NCBI GenBank assembly: GCA_963733885.1
Contig: CAVTES010000008.1
Span: forward strand, 286,144 to 350,143
Length of the DNA: 64,000 nucleotides
Direction of reading: 5' to 3'
Origin: JACVRW01 sp963733885
Lineage (GTDB): Bacteria > Actinomycetota > Thermoleophilia > Solirubrobacterales > Thermoleophilaceae
In this document: positions 25,418 to 34,285 of the stretch, one piece after another
Position numbering within the stretch: the first letter of the stretch is position 1
How the letters are laid out: each line of letters starts with the position of its first letter
Made by a program: the position numbers and the translations under genes
The notes under the pieces: generated by a model
What the model was told of the DNA's origin: nothing
Database searches by the model: none
Seen by the model: only the letters and a program-made list of their open reading frames with translations

Positions 25418-26074
25418 CTACGCGGCCGAGTCCGGCTCGCGCAGCGGGAACAGCTCCAGAAACCGCGTCGCCGCCCGGCGGTCGCCCTCCACCGCCAGAT
25501 CACCCGCACGCTCGGCGTCGGCCGCCCCGTAGCCCTGCCACAGCACCCCGGCCAGCGTCATGGTGTCGGATGTGATCGTCGCGTCCGCGTCCGGGGCCTC
25601 GCCGCGGGAGAGCTTGAACTCTCCGTCCTTCACCTCGGCGCGGAACACCTGGTTGCCCAGGCGCAGCTCGTAGGTCGCGCCAAGGTCCCCCGCGACGCCG
25701 GCATCGAACAGCGTCCGCAACGCGATCATCGTCGAGTCGACACCCAGCTGAGGGTCCCCGGGCGGCACGGGCGCGAACGTCCCCCACCGCCCCAGTTCGA
25801 TGAGGACCGGCTCCAGCGCACGCCCCCGGTCGGTTAGCTCATATACGCGCGACCCCGCCGGCGGGGCGAGCGTCCGCCGCCGAAGGAGCCTGGCAGCCTC
25901 CAGCTCCCGCAGCCGCTGAGCCAACACGTCCGGCCCCACGTGCGGCAGCCCCGCCCGCAGGTCCGTGAACCGCTTCGGGCCCAGGATCAACTCGCGCACC
26001 ACGAGCAGCGCCCAGCGCTCCCCGACCATGTCGAGCGCCCGCGCGATCCCGCAGAGGTCTCCATAGGTTCGCAT
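25418..26074 (-). CDS. HxlR-family transcriptional regulator with C-terminal SCP2-like domain
   Basis: Start ATG at 26074 (MRTYGDLCGIARALD). Residues 1-100 are an HxlR winged helix: ALDMVGERWALLVVRELILG, KRFTDLRAGL, LAQRLRELEAARLLRRR, YELTDRGRALEPVL. Residues about 110-218 resemble an SCP2 sterol-carrier domain that may bind a hydrophobic ligand (RLGNQVFRAEVKDGEFKLSR, DATITSDTMTLAGVLWQG). It is divergent from the two-domain glyoxalase gene at 26142, which it likely controls through the palindrome at 26083. Confidence 0.88.
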   Translation of the reverse strand: MRTYGDLCGIARALDMVGERWALLVVRELILGPKRFTDLRAGLPHVGPDVLAQRLRELEAARLLRRRTLAPPAGSRVYELTDRGRALEPVLIELGRWGTFAPVPPGDPQLGVDSTMIALRTLFDAGVAGDLGATYELRLGNQVFRAEVKDGEFKLSRGEAPDADATITSDTMTLAGVLWQGYGAADAERAGDLAVEGDRRAATRFLELFPLREPDSAA

Positions 26075-26082
26075 GGCTCTAC

Positions 26083-26095
26083 TTGGTTTTTCCAA
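26083..26095. promoter_or_regulatory. Inverted repeat TTGG-N5-CCAA, operator candidate of the HxlR regulator
   Basis: A perfect TTGG/CCAA inverted repeat with five T between sits in the AT-rich gap between the divergent HxlR and glyoxalase genes, 9 bases from the HxlR start. Local AT content is much higher than in the flanking genes. A possible -10 element (TATGTT, 26104) for the glyoxalase gene follows. The position suits autoregulation and control of the divergent gene. Confidence 0.45.
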
Positions 26096-26141
26096 CTCTA
26101 TGGTATGTTACTCCGATCAACGGACGAGAAGGAGCACGCGG

Positions 26142-26954
26142 ATGAGCGAGCGCGACGGATTCCAGCCGGGCGTCCCCTCATGGGTCGACGTGATCGGCCG
26201 CGATGCCGGGCAGCTGACCGGCTTCTACGGCGCCGTCTTCGGCTGGGACTTCACCGGCCCCGGCGAGATGCCGGGCGATCCACCCGGCGAGTACTTCGTC
26301 GCCCAGCTGCGCGGCCGCGACGTCGCGGGCGTCGCCTCGCTCCCGCCGCAGGCCAAAGGGCCCGGCTGGAACACCTACATCGAGGTGCAGAGCGTCGACG
26401 ACACCGCCAAGAAGATCGAGGACGCCGGCGGGACGGTGCTTGCCCCGCCGTTCGACGCGCTTCCGGCCGGCCGGATCGCGGTCGTGGCCGACCCGCACGG
26501 CGCCTTGTTCGCGATCTGGGAGCCCCGCGAGCGCCGCGGCGCGCAGCTCGTCAACGAGCCGAGCGCCTGGAGCATGAGCGCCCTCAACACGCCGGACCCC
26601 GGTGGCGCCGCCGCCTTCTACAACACGGTGTTCGGCTGGACGCTCGACACCTTCCGGCTGGGCGACATGGAGGTCGGCCTCTTCCGCCTCCCGGGCTACG
26701 TCGGCGGCGAGCCGGAGCAGCCCGTCCCCCGCGACCTTGTGGCCACCATCGTGCCGGCGCAAAACCGGGAGGCGCAAGAGGCGAGGTGGAGCGTCGACTT
26801 CTGGGTCGACGACGTTGACCGCGTCGTGGGCACTGTCGCCGAGCGCGGCGGGAGCGTGGTCACTGAGCCCTACGCCATCCCGTCCCTGCGGCAGGCCGTC
26901 GTGGCCGACCCGAACGGCGTCCCGTTCAGCGTCAGCCAGCTCAAAGCGGGTTGA
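26142..26954 (+). CDS. Two-domain VOC (glyoxalase) family protein
   Basis: The 270 residues contain two VOC domains: about 10-125 (PSWVDVIGRDAGQLTGFYGA, IAVVADPHGALFAIWEP) and about 140-268 (GGAAAFYNTVFGWTLDTF, SVDFWVDDVDRVVGTVAERG, AVVADPNGVPFSVSQ). The family includes glyoxalases, dioxygenases and antibiotic-binding proteins; the substrate cannot be told. The ATG at 26142 is preceded by GAGAAGGAG. It is divergent from the HxlR regulator, a common pairing in actinobacteria. Confidence 0.85.
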   Translation: MSERDGFQPGVPSWVDVIGRDAGQLTGFYGAVFGWDFTGPGEMPGDPPGEYFVAQLRGRDVAGVASLPPQAKGPGWNTYIEVQSVDDTAKKIEDAGGTVLAPPFDALPAGRIAVVADPHGALFAIWEPRERRGAQLVNEPSAWSMSALNTPDPGGAAAFYNTVFGWTLDTFRLGDMEVGLFRLPGYVGGEPEQPVPRDLVATIVPAQNREAQEARWSVDFWVDDVDRVVGTVAERGGSVVTEPYAIPSLRQAVVADPNGVPFSVSQLKAG

Positions 26955-27021
26955 TCGCCGGTCACTTTCTCTCCTCGCGCGCGTCTACGTAGGTGAACCC
27001 GAGAGAACGGAGGACCGGACA

Positions 27022-27435
27022 GTGCTCAAGGACGCCCGCGTGGCCACCAGGATCCCGGTGCGCGACCTGAATCGAGCGAGGGAGTTCTACGCCGACAAGC
27101 TCGGCCTCGAACCCAGCGAGGAGCGGCCCGGCGGCCTGCTCTACCGCTGCGGCAAGGGCGAGTTCACGCTGTTCGGATCGGCCGGCATCTCGCCGGGCAC
27201 CTTCACACAGATGGCGTTCGACGTGGACGACCTCAGGGCCACCGTCGCCGCGCTGAGGGAGCGCGGCGTCGAATTCGAGGAGGTCGACATCCCCGGGCTC
27301 GAGACCGTCGACGGGATCGCGGAGGTGGAGGGCAACTACCCGAGCAAGGGCGGCGTGGGCGAGCTCGCCGCCTGGTTTCGCGACCTGGACGGCAACATGC
27401 TCGGCGTCGCCCAGGCGCTCACCAGGCGGCCGTAG
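27022..27435 (+). CDS. Single-domain VOC family protein
   Basis: Starting with GTG at 27022 after a GGAGG site (27009-27013), the gene encodes 137 residues of one VOC fold: ATRIPVRDLNRAREFYADKL, QMAFDVDDLRATVAALRERG and AWFRDLDGNMLGVAQA. It is probably a small metal-dependent enzyme or binding protein. It lies 67 bases after the two-domain VOC gene and could be co-transcribed. Its stop overlaps, on the other strand, the fragment of an ECF sigma-factor gene. Confidence 0.85.
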   Translation: MLKDARVATRIPVRDLNRAREFYADKLGLEPSEERPGGLLYRCGKGEFTLFGSAGISPGTFTQMAFDVDDLRATVAALRERGVEFEEVDIPGLETVDGIAEVEGNYPSKGGVGELAAWFRDLDGNMLGVAQALTRRP

Positions 27436-27509
27436 CAGTGCACCTGGAGCTCTCGCCGGTGGCGCTCGAACAGCGCCGCGAACGCGGCCTCGTCTCCGGG
27501 CAGCGTCAT
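27423..27509 (-). pseudogene. ECF sigma factor gene, first 29 codons only
   Basis: The frame starting at 27509 reads MTLPGDEAAFAALFERHRRE then LQVHCYGRL, which is the characteristic beginning of SigG/SigJ-like ECF sigma factors (AFaaLvephRrELqvHCYRmLGS). After HCYGRLV the family pattern is lost and the frame runs antisense through the VOC gene. Most of the gene has been deleted; the deletion seems to have brought the VOC gene against the fragment. It cannot encode a working sigma factor. Confidence 0.6.
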
Positions 27510-28033
27510 GGCGCCAGGCGGGCGACCACGCACGCCACCGGGGCGCTCCGAAGCTCCTCGATGAGCGGCTCCCCCACGGCGAAGCCGCGCTCGCGCAGCG
27601 CCTCGGCCACCTGCTCGGCAGACGCCCGCGCATCATCCGCGGCCCGCCACCCGGGCGCCTGGTCGATGACGAACAATCCGCCGCCGGGCGCGAGGTGCCG
27701 CCGCACCACCGCCAGCGCCTCGTCCGAGCGCCACAGATCGGCCACGTGCACGCCGAACACCTTGTCGAAGCGCTCCTCGCCGAAGTCCGCATGCTCCAGC
27801 GCGACCGTCTCGAACACCGCCCTGCCCGCCGCCACGTGCTCCTCGTTCCTACGCGTGGCCATCGCGATCATCTTGCCCGAACGGTCGATCGCCGTCAGCC
27901 GGCCGCCGGCGAGCCGCTCGCAGACGAGCGTGGCCGCCACGCCGTGCCCGCAGCCCACCTCGAGCACGCGGTCGGACGGGTCGACGCCGAGCGCGTCGAC
28001 CGCCCACGCCAGCCGCTCGGACACGGCGGTCAT
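27506..28033 (-). CDS. SAM-dependent methyltransferase, class I
   Basis: The 175 residues have the Rossmann-type methyltransferase core: DRVLEVGCGHGVAATLVCER (motif I, SAM binding), LTAIDRSGKMIAMATRRN, FDKVFGVHVADLW and LAPGGGLFVIDQAP. The substrate is unknown; the family is the generic Methyltransf_25/11 type. The start is the ATG at 28033, the only usable start before motif I. It ends 4 bases inside the ECF sigma fragment and follows tadA by 89 bases on the same strand. Confidence 0.82.
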   Translation of the reverse strand: MTAVSERLAWAVDALGVDPSDRVLEVGCGHGVAATLVCERLAGGRLTAIDRSGKMIAMATRRNEEHVAAGRAVFETVALEHADFGEERFDKVFGVHVADLWRSDEALAVVRRHLAPGGGLFVIDQAPGWRAADDARASAEQVAEALRERGFAVGEPLIEELRSAPVACVVARLAP

Positions 28034-28122
28034 CCCGGCCCGCCTAGCGACTTGATCACCGCGGTCTCCTTTCGGTTTCTCCTCCTCTTTAGACCCGCCG
28101 GACCGGGCGAAAATGATCGAGC

Positions 28123-28587
28123 TCAGTCCCGGCGGGAGGCAAAGAACGCGCGCAGCAGGTCGGCGCCCTCCTCCGCGAGCAGCCCGCCCGCCACGTCGGC
28201 GCGGTGGTTGAGCCGCGGCTCGCCCAGCACGTCGAGCACGCTGCCCGCCGCGCCCGCCTTCGGGTCGGGAGCCGCGTAGACCACGCGGGGGACGCGAGCG
28301 AGCACGATGGCTCCGGCGCACATCGCGCACGGCTCGAGCGTGACATACAGGATCGTGTCGAGGAGGCGCCAGCTCTCCAGGTGCCGGGCAGCCTCGCGCA
28401 GGGCGAGGATCTCTGCGTGCGCCGTGGGGTCGCCGCGCAGCTCGCGCTCGTTTCGGGCGGCGGCGATCACCTCGCCCTCGTGCGCGATCACGCATCCGAT
28501 CGGGACGTCGTCGTGGCCCAGCGCCCGCTCGGCCTCGCGCAAGGCGAGCCGCATGTAGTACTCGTCGCGCGGGAAGAACGCGTTCAC
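28123..28587 (-). CDS. tadA: tRNA-specific adenosine deaminase
   Basis: The 154 residues carry the zinc site of TadA: His57-Ala-Glu59 (TAHAEILALREA) and the P-C-A-M-C pair Cys87/Cys90 (LEPCAMCAGAIV). The enzyme converts the wobble adenosine of tRNA-Arg(ACG) to inosine in the cytoplasm and is usually essential. Length and C-terminal segment (LNHRADVAGGLLAEEGADLL) fit the family. It starts with GTG at 28587, which overlaps the stop of the upstream epimerase gene (GTGA), so the two are coupled. Confidence 0.93.
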   Translation of the reverse strand: MNAFFPRDEYYMRLALREAERALGHDDVPIGCVIAHEGEVIAAARNERELRGDPTAHAEILALREAARHLESWRLLDTILYVTLEPCAMCAGAIVLARVPRVVYAAPDPKAGAAGSVLDVLGEPRLNHRADVAGGLLAEEGADLLRAFFASRRD

Positions 28588-29696
28588 GGCCGCACCACCA
28601 GGCGCCGGCCCAGGTAGCGCTCCGCCGCCTGCACGCCGCCCAGGACGCCGGTGCGGCTCGCCAGGCGCACGCCGGCGGCCGCCACCGACAGCGGCGACGG
28701 CGGGCCGCCGCCCAGGATCCCGGCGTCGATCAGCTCGCTGTACCAGTCGATCGTGTCCTGCAGCGTCCGGTCGAGCGGCCGGGCCCGGTAGCCGAGCTCG
28801 CGCCGCGCCTTGGCGGACGAGTAGCGCCAGTTCTGGGCCATCAGCATCATGCCCTCCGACAGGCCGGGTACGGGCACGCCCAGCTTCTGCGCCGCGCGCG
28901 CGGCGGCGCCCGCCTCGGTGGGCAGCACGATCAGCGGGTGATGAACGCCCGACAGCTCCGCCACGCGCTCGAGCAGGTCGACCCAGCGCACGTCGCGGCC
29001 GCCCAGCACGTAGCGCTCGCCGGGCCTGCCGCGCTCGGCGGCGCGCAGGTGCCCGCGCGCCACGTCGCGCACGTCGACGGCGTTGGCCTCACCGTCCACC
29101 ACCGCCGGCAGGCGCCCGCGCAGGTAGCTGCCGATCAGGCGCGTGTACGTCTCGCCAGGCCGCGAGCGGTCGAGCGGCGTGCCGAACACGTACGACGGGT
29201 TCACCACAACCACCTCCACGCCCAGCCGGGCGCCCGCCGCCATAGCCTCGGACTCGCCCTCATGCTTGGCGTCCGGGTAGGTGAGGCCGAGGCCGCCGCC
29301 GCGGTACACGTCCTCCTCGGTCCCGGCGCGGTCAGGCGGCGCGGGACCGATCCCCGCGACGCTCGATGTCACGACCACCCGGCGCACCCCCGCGGCCGCC
29401 GCGGCCTCCACGGCAATCCGAGGCGCCAGCGCATTCACCTGCCACACCCGCTCGGGCGGCCGCGAGGCCACGTAGCCCGCCGCATGGAAGACGATCTCGC
29501 AACCGCGGAAGGCGCGCCGCAGGGCGGCGCGGTCGAGCACGTCGGCCTTGACGGGGTCGGCCTCCACCGTCGCGGTGAGGCACTCGAGCCGGGCGCCGTC
29601 GCGGTAGGTCACGCGCGGCGGCCCGTGCAACTCGCCCGCAAGCTTTGCGACGTGCGAGCCGATGAAACCAGTGGCGCCCGTCACGCAGACCGTCAC
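28584..29696 (-). CDS. NAD-dependent epimerase/dehydratase (extended SDR, dihydroflavonol-reductase-like)
   Basis: The GTG at 29696 is chosen because the nucleotide-binding motif GATGFIG follows within ten residues and an AGGGGAAG site precedes it; an ATG at 29756 would add 20 unconserved residues. Further family marks: IVFHAAGYVASRPPERVWQV, VVVTSSVAGIG, the active-site YPDAKHEGE (Y...K) and VVVVNPSYVFGTPLD. The product of about 370 residues resembles hopanoid-associated sugar epimerases (HpnA) and dihydroflavonol-4-reductases, but the substrate is not evident. It is divergent from the subtilase gene. Confidence 0.82.
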   Translation of the reverse strand: MTVCVTGATGFIGSHVAKLAGELHGPPRVTYRDGARLECLTATVEADPVKADVLDRAALRRAFRGCEIVFHAAGYVASRPPERVWQVNALAPRIAVEAAAAAGVRRVVVTSSVAGIGPAPPDRAGTEEDVYRGGGLGLTYPDAKHEGESEAMAAGARLGVEVVVVNPSYVFGTPLDRSRPGETYTRLIGSYLRGRLPAVVDGEANAVDVRDVARGHLRAAERGRPGERYVLGGRDVRWVDLLERVAELSGVHHPLIVLPTEAGAAARAAQKLGVPVPGLSEGMMLMAQNWRYSSAKARRELGYRARPLDRTLQDTIDWYSELIDAGILGGGPPSPLSVAAAGVRLASRTGVLGGVQAAERYLGRRLVVRP

Positions 29697-29755
29697 AACT
29701 TCCCCTTGGGCGGGTTGTTGATGGGTTCGTACACTTGCCTTGGGCACCGTAACCA

Positions 29756-31027
<1,272 letters not shown>

Positions 31028-31076
31028 CGCCCGGGCGTTGAGTGGATTCCCCGTGGGGCATCCTGCCCAGGTCTGA

Positions 31077-31107
31077 TGACAACGGCGCCGTCCCGGCGCC
31101 GATGTCA
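31077..31107. terminator. Bidirectional hairpin between subtilase and UspA genes
   Basis: Two 14-base arms (31077-31090 and 31094-31107), complementary except for one A-A mismatch, surround a 3-base loop. The arms contain the palindrome CGGCGCCG. The hairpin sits between two convergent genes and includes the last bases of the UspA gene, so it can serve both. Confidence 0.6.
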
Positions 31108-31548
31108 GGTCGTCCTGATGATCATCACGCTGCACGGAGCGTGATGCGACACCTTGTTCGGCACGCTGCCGAGCAGGAAGCGCTTCGCCCCCGTCATCCC
31201 CTTGTTCCCGACCACGATCAGGTCGGCGCCCTCCTCCTCGGCCACGTCGAGGATAGCGTCGGCGGGATCGCCCTCGCGCGCGTGAGTCTCCACCTCCACG
31301 CCCGCTTCCTTGGCCGTCTCGCCGGCCTGCTCGAGCGTGGCCGCCACGTCCTCGCGCGGGTTGACCATCCACTGGAGGTCGTCCGGGACCTGCTCACGCT
31401 CCTCGCGCAGGCGCCCCTCGGGCACCGGCTCGTACGCGCTCACGAGATGGATCGTGGCGCCGAGGCGCTTGGCGAGATCGGTCGCCTGCCGCACCGCCTC
31501 CTTGGCGGTCTCTGATCCGTCCGTGCCAACGACCATCGAATTGAACAT
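31105..31548 (-). CDS. Universal stress protein (UspA family)
   Basis: About 147 residues from the ATG at 31548 (a second ATG lies at 31536). The fold marks are MVVGTDGSETAKEAVRQATD at the N-terminus and the ATP-binding motif G-x2-G-x9-G-S (GNKGMTGAKRFLLGSVPNKV) near the C-terminus, so it should bind ATP. UspA proteins aid survival under stress. It is divergent from a response regulator gene, with possible operator half-sites between them. Confidence 0.88.
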   Translation of the reverse strand: MFNSMVVGTDGSETAKEAVRQATDLAKRLGATIHLVSAYEPVPEGRLREEREQVPDDLQWMVNPREDVAATLEQAGETAKEAGVEVETHAREGDPADAILDVAEEEGADLIVVGNKGMTGAKRFLLGSVPNKVSHHAPCSVMIIRTT

Positions 31549-31561
31549 CGGTGGCATCATA

Positions 31562-31596
31562 TTGGCCGTACAGCCAAACAGGGGATAGGGTTTGGC
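31562..31596. promoter_or_regulatory. Three TTGGC-type half-sites between uspA-like and response regulator genes
   Basis: TTGGC (31562-31566), GCCAAAC (31573-31579) and GTTTGGC (31590-31596) form two nested inverted repeats. The last pair is perfect over 7 bases with a 10-base spacer. They fill most of the 50-base gap between the divergent genes and abut the response regulator start. A LuxR-type dimer could bind here and control both genes. Confidence 0.45.
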
Positions 31597-31599
31597 GTG

Positions 31600-32226
31600 A
31601 TGGTCCAACCAACCAAGTGCCTCACCGTGGACGACCATCCGACGGTGCGCCAGGGCCTCGGCTTCTTGTTCGGGGACACTCCGGACCTGGAGCAGGTCGG
31701 ACACGTGGAGAGCGGCGAGGAGGTCGTGGAGGCGGTTCGCCGCCTGCGGCCCGAGGTCGTGATCATGGACGTCCGGCTGCCGGGAATCGACGGCATCTCC
31801 GCGATCAAGCGCATCGCCGAGGCGAGCCCGGACGTCAAGACGGTCATGTTCTCCGCCTACGGTGACAAGCGGCTGTTGTCGGACGCCATCGCCGCCGGCG
31901 CGCGCGGGTACGTCATGAAGGGCTCGCCGCCCGAGGACCTGCTGCGGGCGATCCGCACGGTCATGGGGGGGAAGCCGTTCGTCGACCCCTCGCTGTCGCC
32001 GGCTCTCCTGATGTCACAGGTGGGCCCGGACGCCCCCCTCTCCGAGCGCGAGCGCGAGATCCTTCAGCTGCTGGCCGAGGGCCTCCACACCGAGGAGGTC
32101 GCGAAGCGCATAGGCCTCTCCACGGAGACCGTCAAGTCGGACACCAAGCGCGCCATCCTCAAGCTCGAGGCTGACACGCGGGTGCACGCCGTGGCCATCG
32201 CGCTGCGGCAGGCCATCATCGAGTAG
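31600..32226 (+). CDS. NarL/LuxR-family two-component response regulator
   Basis: The 208 residues have a receiver domain (acidic pair in LTVDDHPTVRQGL, phospho-acceptor Asp in VVIMDVRLPGIDG, Lys in GYVMKGSPPEDLL) and a C-terminal LuxR helix-turn-helix (LSEREREILQLLAEGLHTEE, LSTETVKSDTKRAILKLEAD). No sensor kinase gene is in the neighbourhood, so it is an orphan here. The divergent UspA gene is a likely target. A GTG one codon upstream (31597) is an alternative start. Confidence 0.9.
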   Translation: MVQPTKCLTVDDHPTVRQGLGFLFGDTPDLEQVGHVESGEEVVEAVRRLRPEVVIMDVRLPGIDGISAIKRIAEASPDVKTVMFSAYGDKRLLSDAIAAGARGYVMKGSPPEDLLRAIRTVMGGKPFVDPSLSPALLMSQVGPDAPLSEREREILQLLAEGLHTEEVAKRIGLSTETVKSDTKRAILKLEADTRVHAVAIALRQAIIE

Positions 32227-32236
32227 GGGCGCGGCG

Positions 32237-32329
32237 GTGGAGATGCCCCGCCTCTGGATCGTGGTCCAGGTCCTGATCGTCGTCTTCGTGCTGATCGGCG
32301 CCGTCATCGCGATCACCAAGCTCGCCTGA
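32237..32329 (+). CDS. Very short one-TM protein
   Basis: Eleven bases after the response regulator, a 30-codon frame starting with GTG (32237; or ATG at 32243) reads MPRLWIVVQVLIVVFVLIGA and ends VIAITKLA: a Trp/Arg start, one complete membrane helix and a Lys near the end. The spacing suggests co-transcription with the regulator. A coding origin is inferred from composition and position only; there is no strong ribosome site. Confidence 0.4.
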   Translation: MEMPRLWIVVQVLIVVFVLIGAVIAITKLA

Positions 32330-32418
32330 CGGCAGCTCGAACCACCACGACGCCGATGGCGACCATCGCGGGGTGCATCTGTGTGCGCCGCGCCATGACC
32401 ACCGGGATCGTCACGACA

Positions 32419-32442
32419 AACGGGCGCCAGCCGGCGCCCGTT
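32419..32442 (-). terminator. Terminator of the csbD-like gene
   Basis: Ten-base perfect arms (32419-32428, 32433-32442) with a 4-base loop lie 30 bases past the csbD-like stop. Read on the minus strand the stem is followed by a short T-run (TTTG). Confidence 0.55.
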
Positions 32443-32471
32443 CGAAGACTGGTTGGTTGCGGTACGTGGGG

Positions 32472-32660
32472 TCAGGTGCGGCGCTCGAGGTCCGCCACAT
32501 CCTGGGCCTTCTGGTCAGCCCGGTCCTGCGCCTCGGCGAGCTTCTCCTTCTCCTCGCCCTTACGCTCCTCACGACGCCCCTGCGAGCGCATCGAGGGATC
32601 GCCGGTGATGTCGCCGGCGGCCTTCTTCGCGCGTCCAGTGATCTTGTCGATGATGCTCAT
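32472..32660 (-). CDS. CsbD-family stress protein
   Basis: A 62-residue hydrophilic protein beginning MSIIDKITGRAKKAAGDITG, the typical CsbD opening, followed by a long charged helix (GRREERKGEEKEKLAEAQDR). CsbD-like proteins are abundant under general stress in many bacteria; the mechanism is unknown. The ATG at 32660 is set by the conserved start. The gene is divergent from the TetR gene, with which it shares a 76-base gap. Confidence 0.82.
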   Translation of the reverse strand: MSIIDKITGRAKKAAGDITGDPSMRSQGRREERKGEEKEKLAEAQDRADQKAQDVADLERRT

Positions 32661-32699
32661 GGGATTCGCGTACCCGGAAGGCGGTTGGAAAAACGCGTT

Positions 32700-32713
32700 C
32701 GGACCGTGGTCCG
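32700..32713. promoter_or_regulatory. Palindrome between csbD-like and tetR-like genes, TetR operator candidate
   Basis: CGGACC-GT-GGTCCG is a perfect 6+6 inverted repeat, 23 bases before the TetR start codon. A 10-base direct repeat (GCGTACCCGG at 32668-32677 and 32725-32734) brackets it. The arrangement suits autoregulation by the TetR protein and perhaps control of csbD. Confidence 0.45.
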
Positions 32714-32736
32714 GTTTCGCGGTAGCGTACCCGGGC

Positions 32737-33381
32737 ATGAAGGGTGACCTGCCGGCTGTCGACAAGGCATCGCGCGAGCTTCCCGTCGCGGGACAGGCGC
32801 CGCGCGAGCGACGCGACGCCGCCCGCAACCGGGAGGCCATCCTCGCCGCCGCCCAGCGGCTGTTCGAGAGCGAGGGGCCGGCGGCGGTGTCGATGGAGCG
32901 GGTGGCGGAGGAGGCCGGGGTCGGCAAGGGGACGATCTACCGCCGCTTCGGCGACCGCGCGTCGCTCGCCACGGCCCTGCTCGACGCCGGCGAACGCGAG
33001 CTCCAGGAGTCGCTCATCCGCGGCTCGCCCCCGCTCGGCCCGGGAGCCCCTCCGGTTGAGCGGCTGATCGCCTTCGGCCACGCGTGGCTCGACGTGCTGG
33101 TTCGCCACGGCGACATCGTGCTGGCCTCCGAGCACGGTCCGGTCGGCACCCGCTTCCGGGGAGCGGTCTACGCATCCCACCGCTCCCACGTCATCCTGCT
33201 CCTGCGCGAGGCCCGGCCCGGCGCCGATGCCGAGTACCTCGCCGATGCCCTGCTCGCCGCGCTCGGCGCCGAGCTCGTCCTCTTCCTGCGCACGGACCGC
33301 GGCATGGACCTGGACCGTGTGAAGGCCGGCTGGCGCGAGCTGGTTGTGTCGGTGGCCGACGGGAAGGCGGGAACCCCGTGA
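32737..33381 (+). CDS. TetR-family transcriptional regulator
   Basis: The 214 residues have the TetR DNA-binding domain at about 28-75 (RDAARNREAILAAAQRLFES, RVAEEAGVGKGTIYRRFGDR) and a ligand-binding C-terminal part. The ATG at 32737 was chosen because conservation begins about 25 residues later and the operator-like palindrome lies just upstream. Its stop overlaps the start of the hydrolase gene (GTGA), so regulator and hydrolase are one operon; the effector may be that enzyme's substrate. Confidence 0.88.
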   Translation: MKGDLPAVDKASRELPVAGQAPRERRDAARNREAILAAAQRLFESEGPAAVSMERVAEEAGVGKGTIYRRFGDRASLATALLDAGERELQESLIRGSPPLGPGAPPVERLIAFGHAWLDVLVRHGDIVLASEHGPVGTRFRGAVYASHRSHVILLLREARPGADAEYLADALLAALGAELVLFLRTDRGMDLDRVKAGWRELVVSVADGKAGTP

Positions 33382-34253
33382 CCGCGCCGCCGGAGATCGA
33401 AGGCTCGCAGCACCGCTACGTGCAGATCGAGACGGCCGACGCCGGCCGCCTGCGAGTCCACCTCGCCGAGGCGGGCAGCGGGCCGCCGCTGCTCCTGCTG
33501 CACGGCTGGCCGCAGCACTTCTGGTGCTGGCGGCGCGTGGTGCCGCAGCTCGCGGGCGAGTTCCGCCTGATCTGCCCGGACCTCCGCGGCTTCGGCTGGA
33601 CGGACGCGCCGGGCCGCGGGTACGACAACGAGACCTTCGCCGCCGACGCCGTCGCGCTGCTCGATGCGCTGGACCTCGAACGGGTCGGGGTGATCGGCCA
33701 CGACTGGGGCGGCTTCAGCAGCTTCCTCCTCGCTCTCCACCACCCCGAGCGGGTGAACGCGCTGCTTGCCCTCAGCACGCCGATCCCCTGGCTGCGGCCG
33801 TCGCCGCGCCTGCTCGCGTCGACCTGGCGCACGTGGTACGCGTGGGCGCTGGCGGCCATCGGCCGCGATGCGGTGGCGCGGCGGCCCGGCGCCGTGCGCC
33901 TCATGCTGCGCCGCGGCGCGCCTGACGAGGCGATCGACGAGCGCGAGGCGGAGGTGTACGCGGAGCGCCTCCGCGAGCCGGCCCGGGCGGAGGCCACCCA
34001 GCTGCTCTACCGCGGCTACGTGAGCTCGATACTCGCGTTGGGCGCGCGAAGCTACGAGGGCCTGCGGCTGAGGGTGCCAACCCGGCTCCTCGTGGGCCGG
34101 CGCGACCAGGTCGTGCCCGAGGTCGTTGTGCAGGGCTTCGAGGCGCACGCCGACGACATGGCGCTCGAGCTGGTGGACGGCTGCGGCCACTTCCTGCCGG
34201 AGGAGCGGCCGGACCTCGTGGTGCGCCGCGCCCGGGAGCTGTTCAACCTCTGA
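33378..34253 (+). CDS. Alpha/beta hydrolase, epoxide-hydrolase/haloalkane-dehalogenase type
   Basis: The 291 residues show LLLLHGWPQHFWCWRRVVP (oxyanion HGWP), the nucleophile elbow GHDWGGFSSF with Asp as nucleophile, a cap domain in the middle, the acid region LLVGRRDQVVPE and the catalytic His in DGCGHFLPEERPD. An Asp nucleophile points to epoxide hydrolases or dehalogenases rather than esterases. It begins with GTG at 33378 inside the tetR stop codon. Confidence 0.88.
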   Translation: MTAPPEIEGSQHRYVQIETADAGRLRVHLAEAGSGPPLLLLHGWPQHFWCWRRVVPQLAGEFRLICPDLRGFGWTDAPGRGYDNETFAADAVALLDALDLERVGVIGHDWGGFSSFLLALHHPERVNALLALSTPIPWLRPSPRLLASTWRTWYAWALAAIGRDAVARRPGAVRLMLRRGAPDEAIDEREAEVYAERLREPARAEATQLLYRGYVSSILALGARSYEGLRLRVPTRLLVGRRDQVVPEVVVQGFEAHADDMALELVDGCGHFLPEERPDLVVRRARELFNL

Positions 34254-34285
34254 GGCCATCCGGGCGCGGGGATACGGTGGCCGGC

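Noticed and set aside
27506..28495. 329-codon version of the methyltransferase extending over tadA
   Set aside because: The first 150 codons are an out-of-frame shadow of tadA; the methyltransferase fold begins only after the ATG at 28033.
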